Shown piece after piece: positions 14,014 through 26,853 of a stretch of DNA of 64,000 bases; position 1 is the first letter of the stretch; each line of letters begins with the position of its first letter. Position numbers and translations under genes: made by a program. The stretch is from Chrysoperla carnea (Eukaryota > Arthropoda > Insecta > Neuroptera > Chrysopidae), in the NCBI RefSeq assembly GCF_905475395.1, contig NC_058337.1:102604368-102668367 (forward strand), read 5' to 3'. The notes beneath the pieces were generated by a model, which saw only the letters and a list, made by a program, of their open reading frames with translations, was not told where the DNA came from and did not search any database.

Positions 14014-17000
14014 TTAAAATTGGAAACCGTTTGTTTGCATATCATCTAATATATGTAATTTATCTCGTGCTATTGAATCAATACTAGTAGTATTTAATAT
14101 TGTTTGTATACGTTGTTTTAATGGATTCTCTAAAGCATCCATTATTTGATAACGTAATAAATTTGGTAAAATATTTACTAGAAATTCTATAATATAATCG
14201 GCTGTACCAGCTCCATTACAGCGTACTTGTATGTTACCTAAATCTAAATCAAGAGTATCGATTATTGGATGTTCACGTGTGTCGATTGATTGATTGATTG
14301 ATGCTTTTACCTTTATAGGGAAAACTTTGATTAATATTTTAAACAAATATAATATGATATTCAATTTATGGTGAGTCAAAAAACTGGTTAAGTTTTACTC
14401 GTCGTTTTTAAACTTTTTACCAATGAAATCTGTTACCTGCTTCGAATGACGAATAAATATACTTTTTGACTCAACATAATTGAATGTAAACAATTTTTTG
14501 GTATTCATATAACGAACTTACTTTGAAATGTTCAATTGTAAATGCGAATGTTCCAGATCGACTAAGTACACCACCGATTACACCAACATCCCAATGACTA
14601 GAGCCCTTTAATCGTTGTGTGCCAACATCGAACGATGTGCGGATTAATGACGAATTTAACAATTCAATTGTAATATTACCATTTCGATAAAAGTTACTTA
14701 AACCAGTCACCCATGTATGGGTCAAATGTACATCCATTAAACCAAGCTATATGTAAGTCAAAGTTTTAATAATTCGTTAATAAATACGGATACTGAACCT
14801 AGAAAGCTAGCATAACTTCTGCAATTGCCTCTTTTATATAAGGTGTTCCACGTATATATATATATATTTGCCACACTGTAGTAGTTATTTCAAAATGAGA
14901 GTTATTTATAAATTTTTTAATTGCTATCGGTTGGTTAGATTATAGTGACATCTTACATTTTGTTAACATAAACAATATCGGTGTACAAACAATTAAGATT
15001 ATGTTCACAATAGAAATTTTGCTAGCGATCTAAATTAACAATAACAATCTGTGTATTATACATACAGTATTATTATAATCCTCAATTTTCATAGGATCAT
15101 ATCCACGATCTCGAACTGTTTTACGTGCTTCAGCAATAGCCATATCAAATGGTGATATTGAATTAGGGAATGTTTTATCAATTTTTTTAATTTGTTTGTT
15201 AGCATCACCACGGATGTTTTTATTTGCTTGACTCAAAATAAATGGTTTGATTGAATCAAATAAAAAGTTACCAACTGAATTGATAATACCCTAAATAAAT
15301 AATTTAAAAAAATTTTAGTATATTTCACTTATAACTCTACGCTAAGCAAGTTCATTATTTAAAAAGTGGAAATTTTTAAGACTCTGATTACTTGATAAAT
15401 CTTAAAATAACAGCGCCATTTTTATATAAATAATGGTTGAAAAAAATTAAGATGGTATCAAACTTAATTTTCGAGTAAATTTCTGTGGTGACCATTTCAG
15501 AACTAACATTTGAAAGAAATCTCAGCCAAATTACATATGGGTTACGGACTCTATTCATCATATCTTAATTCCGAAATGAACACCAGTAAATTTAATCATC
15601 GCTAATATCTTTTATGCTTTTCTCGCAATTTTATTCATTTCATATAATTTCTTACTTAGCATTGAATTATTCTTAATTCTATCAAATAAAAGAATAATAT
15701 TTACTTGAAAAACATTGCCCATAAAACCTAAATTTTCAAAATTCATATCAATCTTTTTAAAAGTAACATCCATCGCAATCTCTTGTAAAGTTAAATGCCC
15801 TTTACGTTCCACAGCTAAATGTCCCAGACCAGTAACACTCACATCGTTTAATTTGACTGTAAACGGACCAGCCGAACGAGTAAAGAATGTTGACATTGTG
15901 TAATTTCCATGGACTAACAATGTATCGATGTCTAATGCTACATTTACCTACAAAAAAATATTAATTAGGTACATATTATTATTAATTAATAGCTAATTAA
16001 TAAATAACTATTTTTCCTTACTTGCATTTTAGCAACATCTGTGTGCATGTGAATAATTTTAAACTTGGATAAACCATGTACTAAAACATTTTTAAAATTC
16101 ATGGTAGCAACCGAAAATGAATGTTTTAACGGTGGTATTGACATAGGATCTGGTATTGTTGAGCCTGGTATACCAATTGGATCTTCTTGTTGATAATGCT
16201 CCAATATTTCTATAATTTTATCACTTAATTTTATCTCATATTCTTGTTTCGCATCATCTTCATCTTCATTTCCGGATCCTGGCAATATTAACAGAGTAAA
16301 AATGTAGGGATATTAATTTATGTCTTATAATAATAGGTAGATATTGCATTTTTTATGAAGTGTGGTAATAACCATAATCTAGTTTATGTATGTACTGAAA
16401 AATTTTTTTTTCCAAATCTTATCCTGTCTCGAAGAATTGTATTCCGTTACGAAACTTTAGAATTTTTAAAATGTGTATTAGTCTCATTAAAACATTCCAG
16501 CGTCTACAAGGGGCATTATATTTTCTCTTTGAGAAAAACTGGCTTGGTGGAAGGGCAGATACGGCCTTGATAATTTTCTACTTCAAAAAAATTTATGGGT
16601 TCTTGGTCTATTTTGCGTATCATCGTAATTAGGTTAGTTTAGTAACCTAACCTATCTTTATCATATAAATAAAATCGATTCACTAACTTAATTTTAAACA
16701 TTCTGGTTGTAATTTGATTACATTTACTCAACGCGTGGATAAATTTACTCCATAAGTAAAAGCGAGAATTTATTTTTAAATACAAGATAAAGTTGGTTTG
16801 GTTTTTTTATTTTAGTAGTTTGGTTACCTAACTTAACCTATCTTTATCATAGTCGTAATAATATCGATTCACTAATTTGATTCTAAAATTCTAGTATTAA
16901 TTAGATTACATTTATAACGCGTGCATAGGTAAGAGTGGGACTTCATTTTCAAATACATAAAAATGTTTGTTTTAGAAAACAAGTAAAATTGATTCATTTT

Positions 17001-17500
17001 TAAGAAATCCGGGATGAAAATTTATTTATGATGAAATTTGTACTTTGAACAATTAAATTTTATCAGTACTCGCGTCACATAATATGTGAATCATCTTTCA
17101 ATAGTTTTAGGCCAAGACGCTCCATTGTTGAATATTTGTATTGTTATCATAGAAATATAGATCTCTAGCAAGAAAGATTTGAAGTGTATAATTAAGAATT
17201 TTATAAATCCTTTAACGCTACTAAGTTCGATCAATTTTGTATTACAATTTTATGGGATATATTTCTTCGAATTAGTAATAGTCACGTGTAAATAGATAAT
17301 TTTATTAAAAAAGTTAGGTTATTATATAATTGTAAGTTAATGACGTCATACTTTTCTATATGGTAAAAATAAAAGTAAATTATAAATGTGATAAGTGACT
17401 TACCAAGTTGATTTTCATTATAATTTTCTTCATCATTTGTTTGTACTTTCAACACTGACAAGCACGATATCAATAAAAATAATATAAAATATTTCTCCAT
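14014..17500 (-). CDS. Secreted two-domain Group-7-allergen-like protein (6 exons, 447 aa)
   Basis: Exons in transcript order: 17404-17500, 16022-16278, 15705-15947, 15066-15290, 14522-14746, 14014-14310. All are GT-AG and frame closes (1344 nt). The protein opens with a signal peptide (MEKYFILFLLISCLSVLKVQ), so it is probably secreted. Two homologous halves follow. The first is about residues 60-240 (SFSVATMNFKNVLVHGLSKF to the SQANKNIRGDANKQIKKID segment). The second is about 255-440 (DVHLTHTWVTGLSNFYRNG to LPNLLRYQIMDALENPLKQR). Each has the long alternating beta stretch and amphipathic helix of the Group-7 allergen/JHBP/BPI-like lipid-binding superfamily. Such proteins carry hydrophobic ligands in a tubular cavity; the ligand here is unknown. 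Exon 6 contains a GATT tandem tract (14282-14300) that encodes part of SINQSID. Confidence 0.82.
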
Positions 17501-18255
17501 GTTTTTTTATAACTTTTATTCTTGTTTATTTGTTTGGTTAATTATTTATTTCATTATTGTAAATTAAAACGTTTGTATATTCAACGACTATAGGTATATA
17601 AAAGTCCCCTTTTTAATATAAATTGAATTAAAATTAAATTAATTTGATTTATAACGATATATTTAATGTATTATTTCACTGTCGTTTATTTCACATTCAC
17701 ATTTACATTCGATTATTATTTTATAGACTTTGATTTCGAACAAACAAATAAAATTTTTGTTTTTGTATTAAGAAACTTTTTTTTTTTCGGTCATATCATC
17801 TACGACGTCTGAATGTTTTCAAGATAAAATATCATATTTTTGATACGATATAAGAGGAAAAGGTTACAAAAAGGGTCATGAATTATTTTAAATACAAATA
17901 AATATATTGTTTAGTTTATAGTTACAAATATTTTATAGGGTGATCTGTATAATAACAAATTATAATGATTATTATTAGTACATTTTTACAGCTAGTACCA
18001 TTTTCTTTTTATTTCTTGAGAAATTCTTTAAAAAAAATAATTTATGAGATAATAAATTAACAAAATAACAAGCATTTGGTGGAATATTCGATAAAATAAA
18101 CTTATTAGTAATATTACTTTTGTTTTTGTTTTCTTTTAATCATGCATACGATATTTATTTACATCATGGTCTCTCGATTATAATTGATGATTTTTAATAT
18201 GATACATAGAACGTAAACTAAATATTGACAAATATCTATCTTGTCATGTAATCTT

Positions 18256-18417
18256 AATTAAAGAGAATTGAAAAATATACACTCGAACCAGGACTCAGGA
18301 ACCTGGACTTCTTGGGTTCATGTCAAGCGCCCTAAAATAATGGCCTAATTGGTAGGGTGCTTGACATGAATCCAAGAAGTCTTGGTTCGAATGTATTTTT
18401 TTCAATTCTCTTTAATT
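18256..18417. repeat. Foldback repeat with tRNA-like arm
   Basis: The left arm 18256-18333 is inverted at 18352-18417. Shared blocks include TAATTAAAGAGAATTGAAAA and TTGACATGAATCCAAGAAG (as read on the right arm). The right arm has a tRNA-like order: TGGCCTAATTGGTAGGGTGC (box-A-like) and GGTTCGAATG (box-B-like). It looks like two tRNA-derived SINE fragments in head-to-head orientation or a SINE-derived hairpin. Confidence 0.6.
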
Positions 18418-19276
18418 ATTAGTAATTATTTATTAATTGATAATTTTTAAACTGCCTGTGCGCAAAATTTCTAAATCCGTCTCTAATATTATTATAGATT
18501 TATTCAATTCCTTGGAAAAATAAAAAGAAATTGGAATAATTCAAAATGGTTATTGATCGGAAATGAATTTTATGAGTATTTCTCTATGTTGGCGTAAATT
18601 GTTTCGAGGAAAAAATTAGGTACTTTCCGGTGTATAACTTCTACTTGGAATATACGGAAAAATTTACCAAAAACGTTTAATTTTGGGCTAAGATTCGAAT
18701 TTATTACGTCTTAAATTTTCGAAAAAGTGACACGTTTCTCTGTAAAATTTTTCTTGTTAATGCAATGTAATTATTTTGCATTCTTTAATTTTAAGATTAA
18801 AAAAATTCTATTTTTCATGGAAATTTCATTTTTTTGCTTGGTTTCTTCATTGTTTATTAAAAAATAATAAAAACTTTCTATTATCTTTTCTTAAAATTTA
18901 TGATTCCAAAAAATATTGATATTATCTTAAAAAATTTATTATTATCATATTATATATGTCAACGGAAGATTGTTATTTCCGTCAGATTGTAAACAGGTTA
19001 CCAAAAATTACTCCAAATCGCGTTAATTCAATACCTATTTAACGAAGACCAACTCATTGCGTCAGGTTAGTTGGTCTGGATCAAATTAGCACGGGTTGGT
19101 GTAATTTTTGTCCCATTTTTGGAAGATAAATTTACAATGTTACTAGTTAGTTTACAATTCGACGGAAAGTACAATCTTACTAGCCAAATATAATAAATAA
19201 TACAAATAAATATAATAGATCTGAAGTTTTTTAATATTAATGCGATGCAACAGACACATAAATATTGAATCACCAT

Positions 19277-19815
19277 GGATAATGGGGTGTGTTTGGGCGA
19301 ACTAAGTTTTCAGTAAACTTGTTTAAACACTTCAAAAATTTAAGTTTTTGCCCGAAACACCTTGCTATTATTTCGCAATCTGAACTATAGCGGTATTTTG
19401 ATTAAATATCTAAACGGACAGACTGATAAAAATTTCCCATATATTATTTGTCATGCTTAACTGGACCGTCTATTCCCGGAGGTGAAAGGGGCGCAAAGTC
19501 TTGAGCGTCGCCAGCCTACAGATATAAAAATACAAACCTACAGATTTAAAAATACTAGTAATATACTAATTAGTTTAATTATTTTTGAAAAGTACTTATC
19601 AAACATTCATTATACCTACAAAAAATTTAGGCAACAATATTGCATACAAAATGCCCATCATGCACTTTAATACATAATCGTCTTGCCGCAAGGCCCTTGC
19701 GACTTGCGATGTACTAGCAAATCAGTCTAAGCCGAAAAGCGTGGTACTATTTTTTATACGAAGTGTTTAATTTAGCTAACTAAAAACCTTGTTCGTCCAA
19801 ACACACCTGTTATTT
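19277..19815. mobile_element. Degraded DNA element with about 35-bp terminal inverted repeats
   Basis: The left end near 19279-19318 (AATGGGGTGTGTTTGGGCGA, then ACTAAGTTTTCAG) is inverted at about 19773-19815 (CTAAAAACCTTGTTCGTCCA then AACACACCTG). The second pair GTTTAAACACTTC and GAAGTGTTTAA extends the symmetry. The interior has no transposase frame. Confidence 0.6.
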
Positions 19816-20032
19816 ACAATGGAGCAGTTTTATCATCGTAAATTTTAATATGCGGAAATTTAATTCGATTATCTGTGAATATATCACAATTATCGTATTT
19901 GTAAAACTGTAGTACCATAGTTATATTGACGAATCGTAAGACTGATTGATACACCAAAAAATTTTAAGTTTAGCTTCTTAACTGTTTAATTTGAAAATGG
20001 ATGTGTCATCATCGACGGTAAGAGAGAGTGAT

Positions 20033-23000
20033 TTATTGAAATTTTTTTAAAGATTCTTTTCTTGTTTGAATAAATTCTTGTGGTGTTAAATTAGTATTAT
20101 CTGCATCAACACTAGCAACAACATTGTCTTTACTTTTTTTAGATTTTGTCTTATCTTTTTTGGTTAATCGATTAGAATTATTTGATGTAGATCGATGAGG
20201 TTGTTGTGGTGTTTGTTGTTGTTTTTGTTGTAATTGTCGTGGATAATAATATTTATTTGGTTCGTTAAAATCTTGTTTATCAATAACATCTAAATGATTT
20301 AATGAAAATAGATCCATTGTGTCCAATTCATTGAAAGGATTGATTGCTCCCGAATAAGAAACTGAATCCGCGTATATAATATTCACTGGCTCTTCAATAA
20401 TCGCTACACGTGATATTTTACCTTTTGATAATGGTGATAGTTGTGCATCATTATTTTTTATCTTATTTGCATCAGACCAATTCTTAACAATATCTTCGTA
20501 TTTGTTTGTATTAACAGCATCTACAAAGTTATTCAATTCAAATATGTAAAATGTTGTCTCAAGGTACCAGTCGAAATTTATAAAATCAACGAGCGCATTA
20601 ATGCTAGGATAGCTATGTTTGTGCTTATAGCATTGGCGTGCCAAAGGAGGGTGAATATATTGAAATAAAAATTGAATTTTGGCACTGATCATATATTATT
20701 TTACATCTTTAAATATTAAAAATATTTTAGACAAAACAATACGAAAATTCAACAACAGGAATGTATGTCTTGTGGGCCAGCTTATTTTTAGAAACAAACA
20801 AAAACACTTTTGTCTTGCGGACAAAATGGGAGCTGCTATTAAGGACTTCCTAAGAATGGCTATTTTATGTATTCCTTTATGCGACTAGTAGGGGAAACGA
20901 GTATTATATTTATCATACAAAAAGAGATGCTTGAAGATTGAAAAGAAGGCTGAATAATATAGTTAACTTTAAGTTGAAAATGTAATAATTACCAGTACTA
21001 AGTGAAGGATTTTGACCTGATTGTTGATCATTAACATTCACAGATCCATTATGAGCGATCAAGATTGAACTTTTAATATCTCCTTTTGTTGCCTTTGATT
21101 TGACTTTTGTAGCACTCTTACTTTTTTGTTTCACTAATTCAATTGAATCTGTTGCTAATGTCAATTTTGATGCAATAGCTTCAATAGGAACTTCATCGTC
21201 GTGGCCAATCGATTTTCGTATTTTCTTTGATGGTATTTTTCTTACTTCTGTGATATTGTTTGGTGATGGTTTTTTATACAATCTCACATCATCATTTGGT
21301 AGCATTTTAAACAATATTGAACTTGCAGACGATGTGGGTTTCTTTTTTGGCGATGGTACATCTACGTTATTTATTTTAGATTAAGATCATTGTTAAGAAT
21401 ACAAATTTTATCGAAAATCGTTTTAAATTGTAACAGACAGACAACTGGAAATGGAATTTTTAAGTGATTTTATGAACTCTATACCAAAATTTTGTTCATG
21501 GCATCAATATTTTTAAGTGTTACACACTTGGGACTAAACTTACTATATCTCGATATATTTCAAGCAAATTATCTTGGCTATAAATAAAAAAACATATTTT
21601 TCTCCTCAAATATTATTTGCGGAATACTGTTTTTCGAGACATTTGACATTAAAAGACTGTGTGCTTGCAGGAAACTAGTTTTCGGGCAATGTAACATCAA
21701 AATAAGGAATTATTACCAGTTTTTGATCGGGTAGCACTTTTTTGTCTGATCAGTTCAACAGAATTACGTGCTACTGATAATTTGGATGTTGTTATAGAAT
21801 CAAGATCATCCTTAACTGGCGCTATTAAAAATGATACTACACTTGTTGTTATTAAAGGTTTCGTAAGTAAATCTTTATTCTCGATTATTTCACCTGGAGT
21901 TTCGTCAGACTCATTCACATTGATTGGCTCATTTTTACGTTGATGTATAACTAATGAGTTTTTAGTGACAAGTAATTTTGAAGAATGTTTATTCGTATGT
22001 TCAGAAACCATATCAACAGCAGACAATCGAACTGGTACATCCAAATCTTCATCTGCTTGTTCTATAAGTGCACTGGAAGGTTTTCGGTTCATGGCTGTAG
22101 TGATCATACCAATAATACTTTTTTTACTCCCTTTAAACGATGCTCGTCGTAATATGGAGCCACGTGAGATTGTTGATTGTGTTTTACCGTTTTGATTATT
22201 TCCATTGCGTGTACTTTGGGGCTGTTTTGCTTCAATTCTCACTGAATTATCACTTTCCTAATAATTAATTTCAATTAGTGATTTACAGTTACATACAGGG
22301 AAATGGAATCCGTCATAACAGTGGTAGCAAAGATACGGGACTCACACACTTGTAAGAGTCCCGGTTTCCCACATATGTAAGAAAGAAGTCATTAAATGTT
22401 ATTTGAATTTTAAATAAATTGGTATTTTCTTTTACGTCGACCCTTTTATTCGCTTTAATTTTTATGATTTTATGGAAATATATTTTTCAACTTTATTGTC
22501 GCTGATATTCCGTTTTGGATTAAAGATTATAATTCAATAAACAAACTTACTTTGGATGGATTTATAAACGTTTGTTGTCCTTCGGCATTTCGCACTGAAC
22601 TACTATGTGATACATTCTTCTCATCTTCATCAGTTGGTTTCAAATGGAAATGAACTTGTGAAGATGGTGGATAATATGTTCTTTTACCCAAACTTATTGC
22701 ATCATCTTTGTCTCCACTGTTATAAGATGCATCGAGCCTATAAATTATTCAATACTATAGTTATTTTGTTCAAAAAAAGGTCTTACCTGGAAAGTTTTCT
22801 GGAAGAAGAATCAATTCAAAACGTCAACAATTGTGCATACTACGGCTACATTTGCTTTTTGAAAATGAAATCATATATTACTATCATAACAACATACCAT
22901 AAACCATATTCATTTCGTTCGAGATTTATTGCTTTTCTATTACGAAAATCTTCACGTACATAAACATATTTATTATACAATAAATGATTTAACTCAGTTT

Positions 23001-25868
23001 TACTACTCAATGTTTGTTGACTTGGTAATGGCGAGTCTTCATCCAATGTTTTAATTGCATATTTATTTTCATCCCCATTAAAAGTGTCCATTTTTGTTTG
23101 AAATCTTGGTGGTAAAAGCCATTCTTTATCTTTTCTTTCAGTTAATTTTAATATACTTGGTGTTAACTTATGTATCGACTCCTCAGAGAGTTTTGCAGTT
23201 ACTTTTGGTATTGAAGACATGTCTTTTTGTACATGATGTCGAACAAATTGATGTAAATTTAACAAATATTCGCATTGTGAAGGTGTTGATTCAAATGTAT
23301 AATTAATAAAATATTGAAATTCACAAAGTATTTGTTCAATAAATGAGTTATATTTATGTAATTTAATTTGCATTTTATTGGATGATGATTTTAAATCTAA
23401 AATATCTTTATATAAATCCAATGCTTTTGATATCATTTCATCGATTAATATTTTATATTCATTGTAAATTTTTTGTTTTTCATTTTCGCAGCGATTACGT
23501 TCAGCCGTTAAGATGTACATCAAATTTGCCATATTACGACATTCTAAATCATGCCTTAATATACGTAATGCTTCTAATTTATCTGCATTTGCATTCTCTA
23601 AGGCTTTTGTAATTTTTTCTTCTTCAATTCTTTAAAATAAATTTTATTTATTAGAAAGTTAGTATGGCTGAGAATACTTGATATCCTTAAGATCTACTAA
23701 GTACTTATATTGTTAATATTTGACCTGTGTATTAAAATTTTAGGACCCCTGATCAAATTTAGACCATGCAAATTTTTTTTAAAATGTGCAGGTGTAGATA
23801 TAGTTCTATTAATAAGATTTTTTTTCGGACTGTGAAAGCTCAAACTTGTTCACATTTGTTTAAATAAAAAAAAACTAAAAAAATTCCCAAAATGCAAAAA
23901 AAAGTTTTAATCTGTGATACCTAATTGCTTGTGCTACATCTTTAATGTGTTTTTGTGATTGTAATTCAAATTCATGTTGGAATTTGTTTAATAATTTATT
24001 TGCTATATCATTTATTGCATCTTTTTTGCTTTGTCTTGCTTCTTCCAGTAACGTTTGCTTTTGCTTTTCAAGTTTTTGTTCTTGTTCCGCCAACAATATA
24101 GATTGTAATTTATTTAATTCTTCCTGAATATTTATTTTAATTAAATAATGTCTGATTTTAAGTAATACTTACAAATTTTTTTGGAAGATTTTTGTTAGGG
24201 GAATTTTTCTTTTTATCCTTAAATAGGGACTTAAACGAAATTGTTATTACGTAACAGTTTTTGTTTTTAACACCCGAGTCAACTAGAGAGAAGCTTCTGC
24301 ATTGGTTGTGTGTTTGTTTATAGTGGGGCGCCTGGATTCTCGGAAATACAGTTACGGAATCAATTTATATGGTCAAGGCGGGATTTTGTTATTATAGTAT
24401 AAATTGCAAAGTTTACCTTTTTTGTGCCCTTGTTTTTTTCTATTCATTTAAATAGACATAGAAGATCAGCTTTTAAACAAACATGTGTGTCTTTGGGGTT
24501 GTAGGGACCTTGAACAGATAGTAAAACGTAGAGGAGGAACGAGAGCGATAGCTGCAACCTCCAACACCGTTTTTTGTGACTTCTAAGTATAGAAAATAAA
24601 AATCGAATACACCGTATCGAAAATCAACAGACATTGGGGACGGAAAATCTCAGAATTGAAAACCACTGAAATGAATAGCAGCGTATATATTAAATAACAA
24701 AATACCTTCAATTGACTTTTATATTCATGTTCTACCCGATTGAGTTCCATTTTTAATTCATTTTCACCACGAAGTCTTTCTTCGAATACAGCCTTTGTAA
24801 TTTCTTTGTGGCAAATAAAATTTAATTTATCTGCTAACAGTCTCATTTCAACATCAAAACGATCTAATATTTCATTTTGATATTTTTCTTGTATTTCTCT
24901 GCCAATAGCTATTTTTTATACAGGTATTTTAATTAAAATGGTTAAAATTAATTTACATAGGTACTATTGTTACCCTGCTCAAATTTATCTTGGGCTTAAT
25001 TGACCATAGATCAAAACAGAATACCTAATACATATATACACTATGTTTAGTTTACATCTTGGTATAGGCATCTCCCACGAGTATAATAGAGTACATGCGT
25101 TAAACAATGGATGTAAGAAAGAGGTGCTATATGTTTCTTGCAAGTGTTAATGTAGCTTCGGTTCCCTTTAAGCTGTACGGTCGATGGTTCTACTGCTGTT
25201 GTGTGTGCTGTGTACAACTCAACGCGTATCGAAGCAACATTCAACATATAGCAAGAAACCACGTCTGTAATACCTCTTTATTATACGCATTGCTTAAAGT
25301 ATACATACGTATTCTCACATGCTTGTGGGAGATGCTAATTAAACAGCCAGTATAGGTCTGGAATAAATTCATTATTTTCGTATTATAGAATATCTGACTG
25401 AACCAAATTTAAACTAATAAACTTATCTCTTGTGCCTGTCAGTTTAACCGAATTGTTTTTGAGCAATGTAATTACCTATACGTTGCTTAGATTTACCTAA
25501 AATACCAGCATGTGTTAATGCCTGAACATGTTTGCTAGTTAATGGTGGTTTCAATCGTACATGTGGGATTAATAAATCACTTGGTGATACCCATAAATCG
25601 TCCTTAGCACCAGTTAATGGTGGTGTTACACCAATATCTAATTGAATTGGTTTACCAATATATTCATTTAATACACTTGTCAAATGTTCTTTATGACGTT
25701 TTAATATTTCTTTTTGCGCTGGCAATTCGATTTGATCACTTTGTAATAATGATTTACGTCGGTAATATGCATCACATTTCTCTTAAATAAAATATATTAA
25801 TTTAATTATTTATTATATTATTTTTTTTGTTAATTTTGTATTTTAACTAATTTAATTTACTAACTCAT
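20033..25868 (-). CDS. Coiled-coil protein of unknown function, paralog A (9 exons, 1003 aa)
   Basis: I do not recognise the family. Exons in transcript order: 25865-25868 (ATG plus one base), 25497-25781, 24706-24908, 23921-24123, 22898-23629, 22551-22737, 21717-22257, 20993-21361, 20033-20520; 3012 nt in frame. The tiny first exon is inferred because paralog B has the same ATG, donor and phase. Residues 2-96 are a compact conserved block (KCDAYYRRK, then GVTPPLTGAKDDLWVSPSD). About 97-330 is highly charged and helical, a likely coiled coil. About 330-475 stays well conserved. The last 500 residues are Ser/Lys/Asn-rich and probably disordered. A repeated motif of the form KLSxAxxSxELxxxKS closes exons 7 and 8. 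Exon 7 has a basic stretch with RRAS. A structural or ciliary/sperm role is a guess. No signal peptide or membrane segment is visible. Confidence 0.8.
21429..21570 (+). repeat. Fragment of recurrent repeat family 1 in paralog A intron
   Basis: It contains ACAGACAGACAACTGGAAAT, GTGATTTTATGAAC and ACTTGGGACTAAACTTA, in the same order as the ends of the copies at 57.8-58.2 kb. It lies in the intron between exons 7 and 8 and is absent from the matching intron of paralog B. Confidence 0.65.
25060..25340. mobile_element. Foldback MITE-like element in paralog A intron 2
   Basis: Terminal GCATCTCCCAC (25068-25078) pairs with GTGGGAGATGC (25325-25335). Inside, ATGCGTTAAACAATG pairs with CATTGCTTAAAGTAT-like sequence, and CTATATGTTTCTTGC (25128-25142) with GCAAGAAACC and ATATAG on the other side. 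It is about 270 bp and non-coding, and is not present in the equivalent intron of paralog B, so it inserted after the duplication. Confidence 0.65.
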
Positions 25869-26782
25869 GTTTAATTATAAATTTTATAGTGAAATTAAAT
25901 CCTTAAAAATTTACTGTTAATTTGTATTTCTCGACAAATTTTTATAATAGTATAAAATATATTAAGAATATAAAAATTTTTAGTATAACTAGCCTACTTA
26001 GAATAGAAACATTAGTGAGAAAAATAAGAAAATAGTCGGAGAGTCGGTCGTAGAAAAAACCTATGGACTAGATACATTGTCAATTTTTTGCGTGTGAGTA
26101 TAGTATTGCCATAGATCTAAACGACGAAACCTATAAAACCTCTAAAATTGTCCGATTTTGCCCGAATGCAAAAATATGATGTAATAGCCGGTTATGATAT
26201 TGGCCGTTGACTTTTTTATAAGGTACGTAAGGTTTTTTAAAAGTGGAAATCAAAATAATTATATAATGCTCATATAACAATGAAACAAACGACGAACAAT
26301 AGACTAAAAATGATTATAATTAATCCGAAAAAATAATTTTGGGGGGGAGGGGGTATATATGTATTAGGAGAACATCTTCAACGACATCCAAAATAAAACT
26401 TAACAAAGAAGTGATAAACAAAATTTATTGATAAAATTGTTGAAAAATGAAAACGTTATCTCGAAAAATGATTTTATACTGATGTATAATGGTTATACTA
26501 ATAAAATAACCATTATTCATTCAAATTTATTTTAGGTGAAATATGTACAAATATATATAATAAAATATCGTTTTTATCAATTTTTATGGTTTAATTATTA
26601 TTATTCAATATTATACCTACCTTTATCTTTTATCCTTTATATCGATTTCAGGAATATTAAACAGAACCTACATTTTTAAACAAAATATTACTACAATTAT
26701 TTATTTATGGGTAAGCTTATTGAAAAAAAAGGTGAGTAAAAGGTATGTATATTAATTACATTATTGACAAGTATAATATGTC

Positions 26783-26853
26783 AAAGATGGAGTAGTGGCA
26801 AACCCAGTCGCCTCCGGTTACAGAGTACCTCGGTTCATGTCCGGCATTGTCCC
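26783..26853 (+). repeat. tRNA-like SINE head
   Basis: It reads GATGGAGTAGTGGCAAACCC (box-A-like) and, about 37 bases on, CGGTTCATGTCCGG (box-B-like, GGTTCNANNCC type). The acceptor stem does not pair, so this is a tRNA-derived repeat, not a working tRNA gene. Confidence 0.5.

Larger units (their letters stand above)
17501..20032. other. Intergenic gap between the lipid-binding gene and paralog A
   Basis: I see no coding exon. It holds a tRNA-like foldback at 18256-18417 and a degraded terminal-inverted-repeat element at about 19277-19815 (both listed). The AT-rich stretch 17501-18250, with a TATATAAA near 17593, would contain the promoter of the gene starting at 17500, but I cannot define it. 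Confidence 0.55.

Noticed and set aside
17585-17610. TATA box for the gene starting at 17500
   Set aside because: The good TATATAAAAG reading is on the opposite strand. The minus-strand version is a weak match in AT-rich DNA.
19482-19670. 62-codon frame inside the 19.3-19.8 kb element
   Set aside because: Considered as a transposase remnant, but no catalytic motif can be read.
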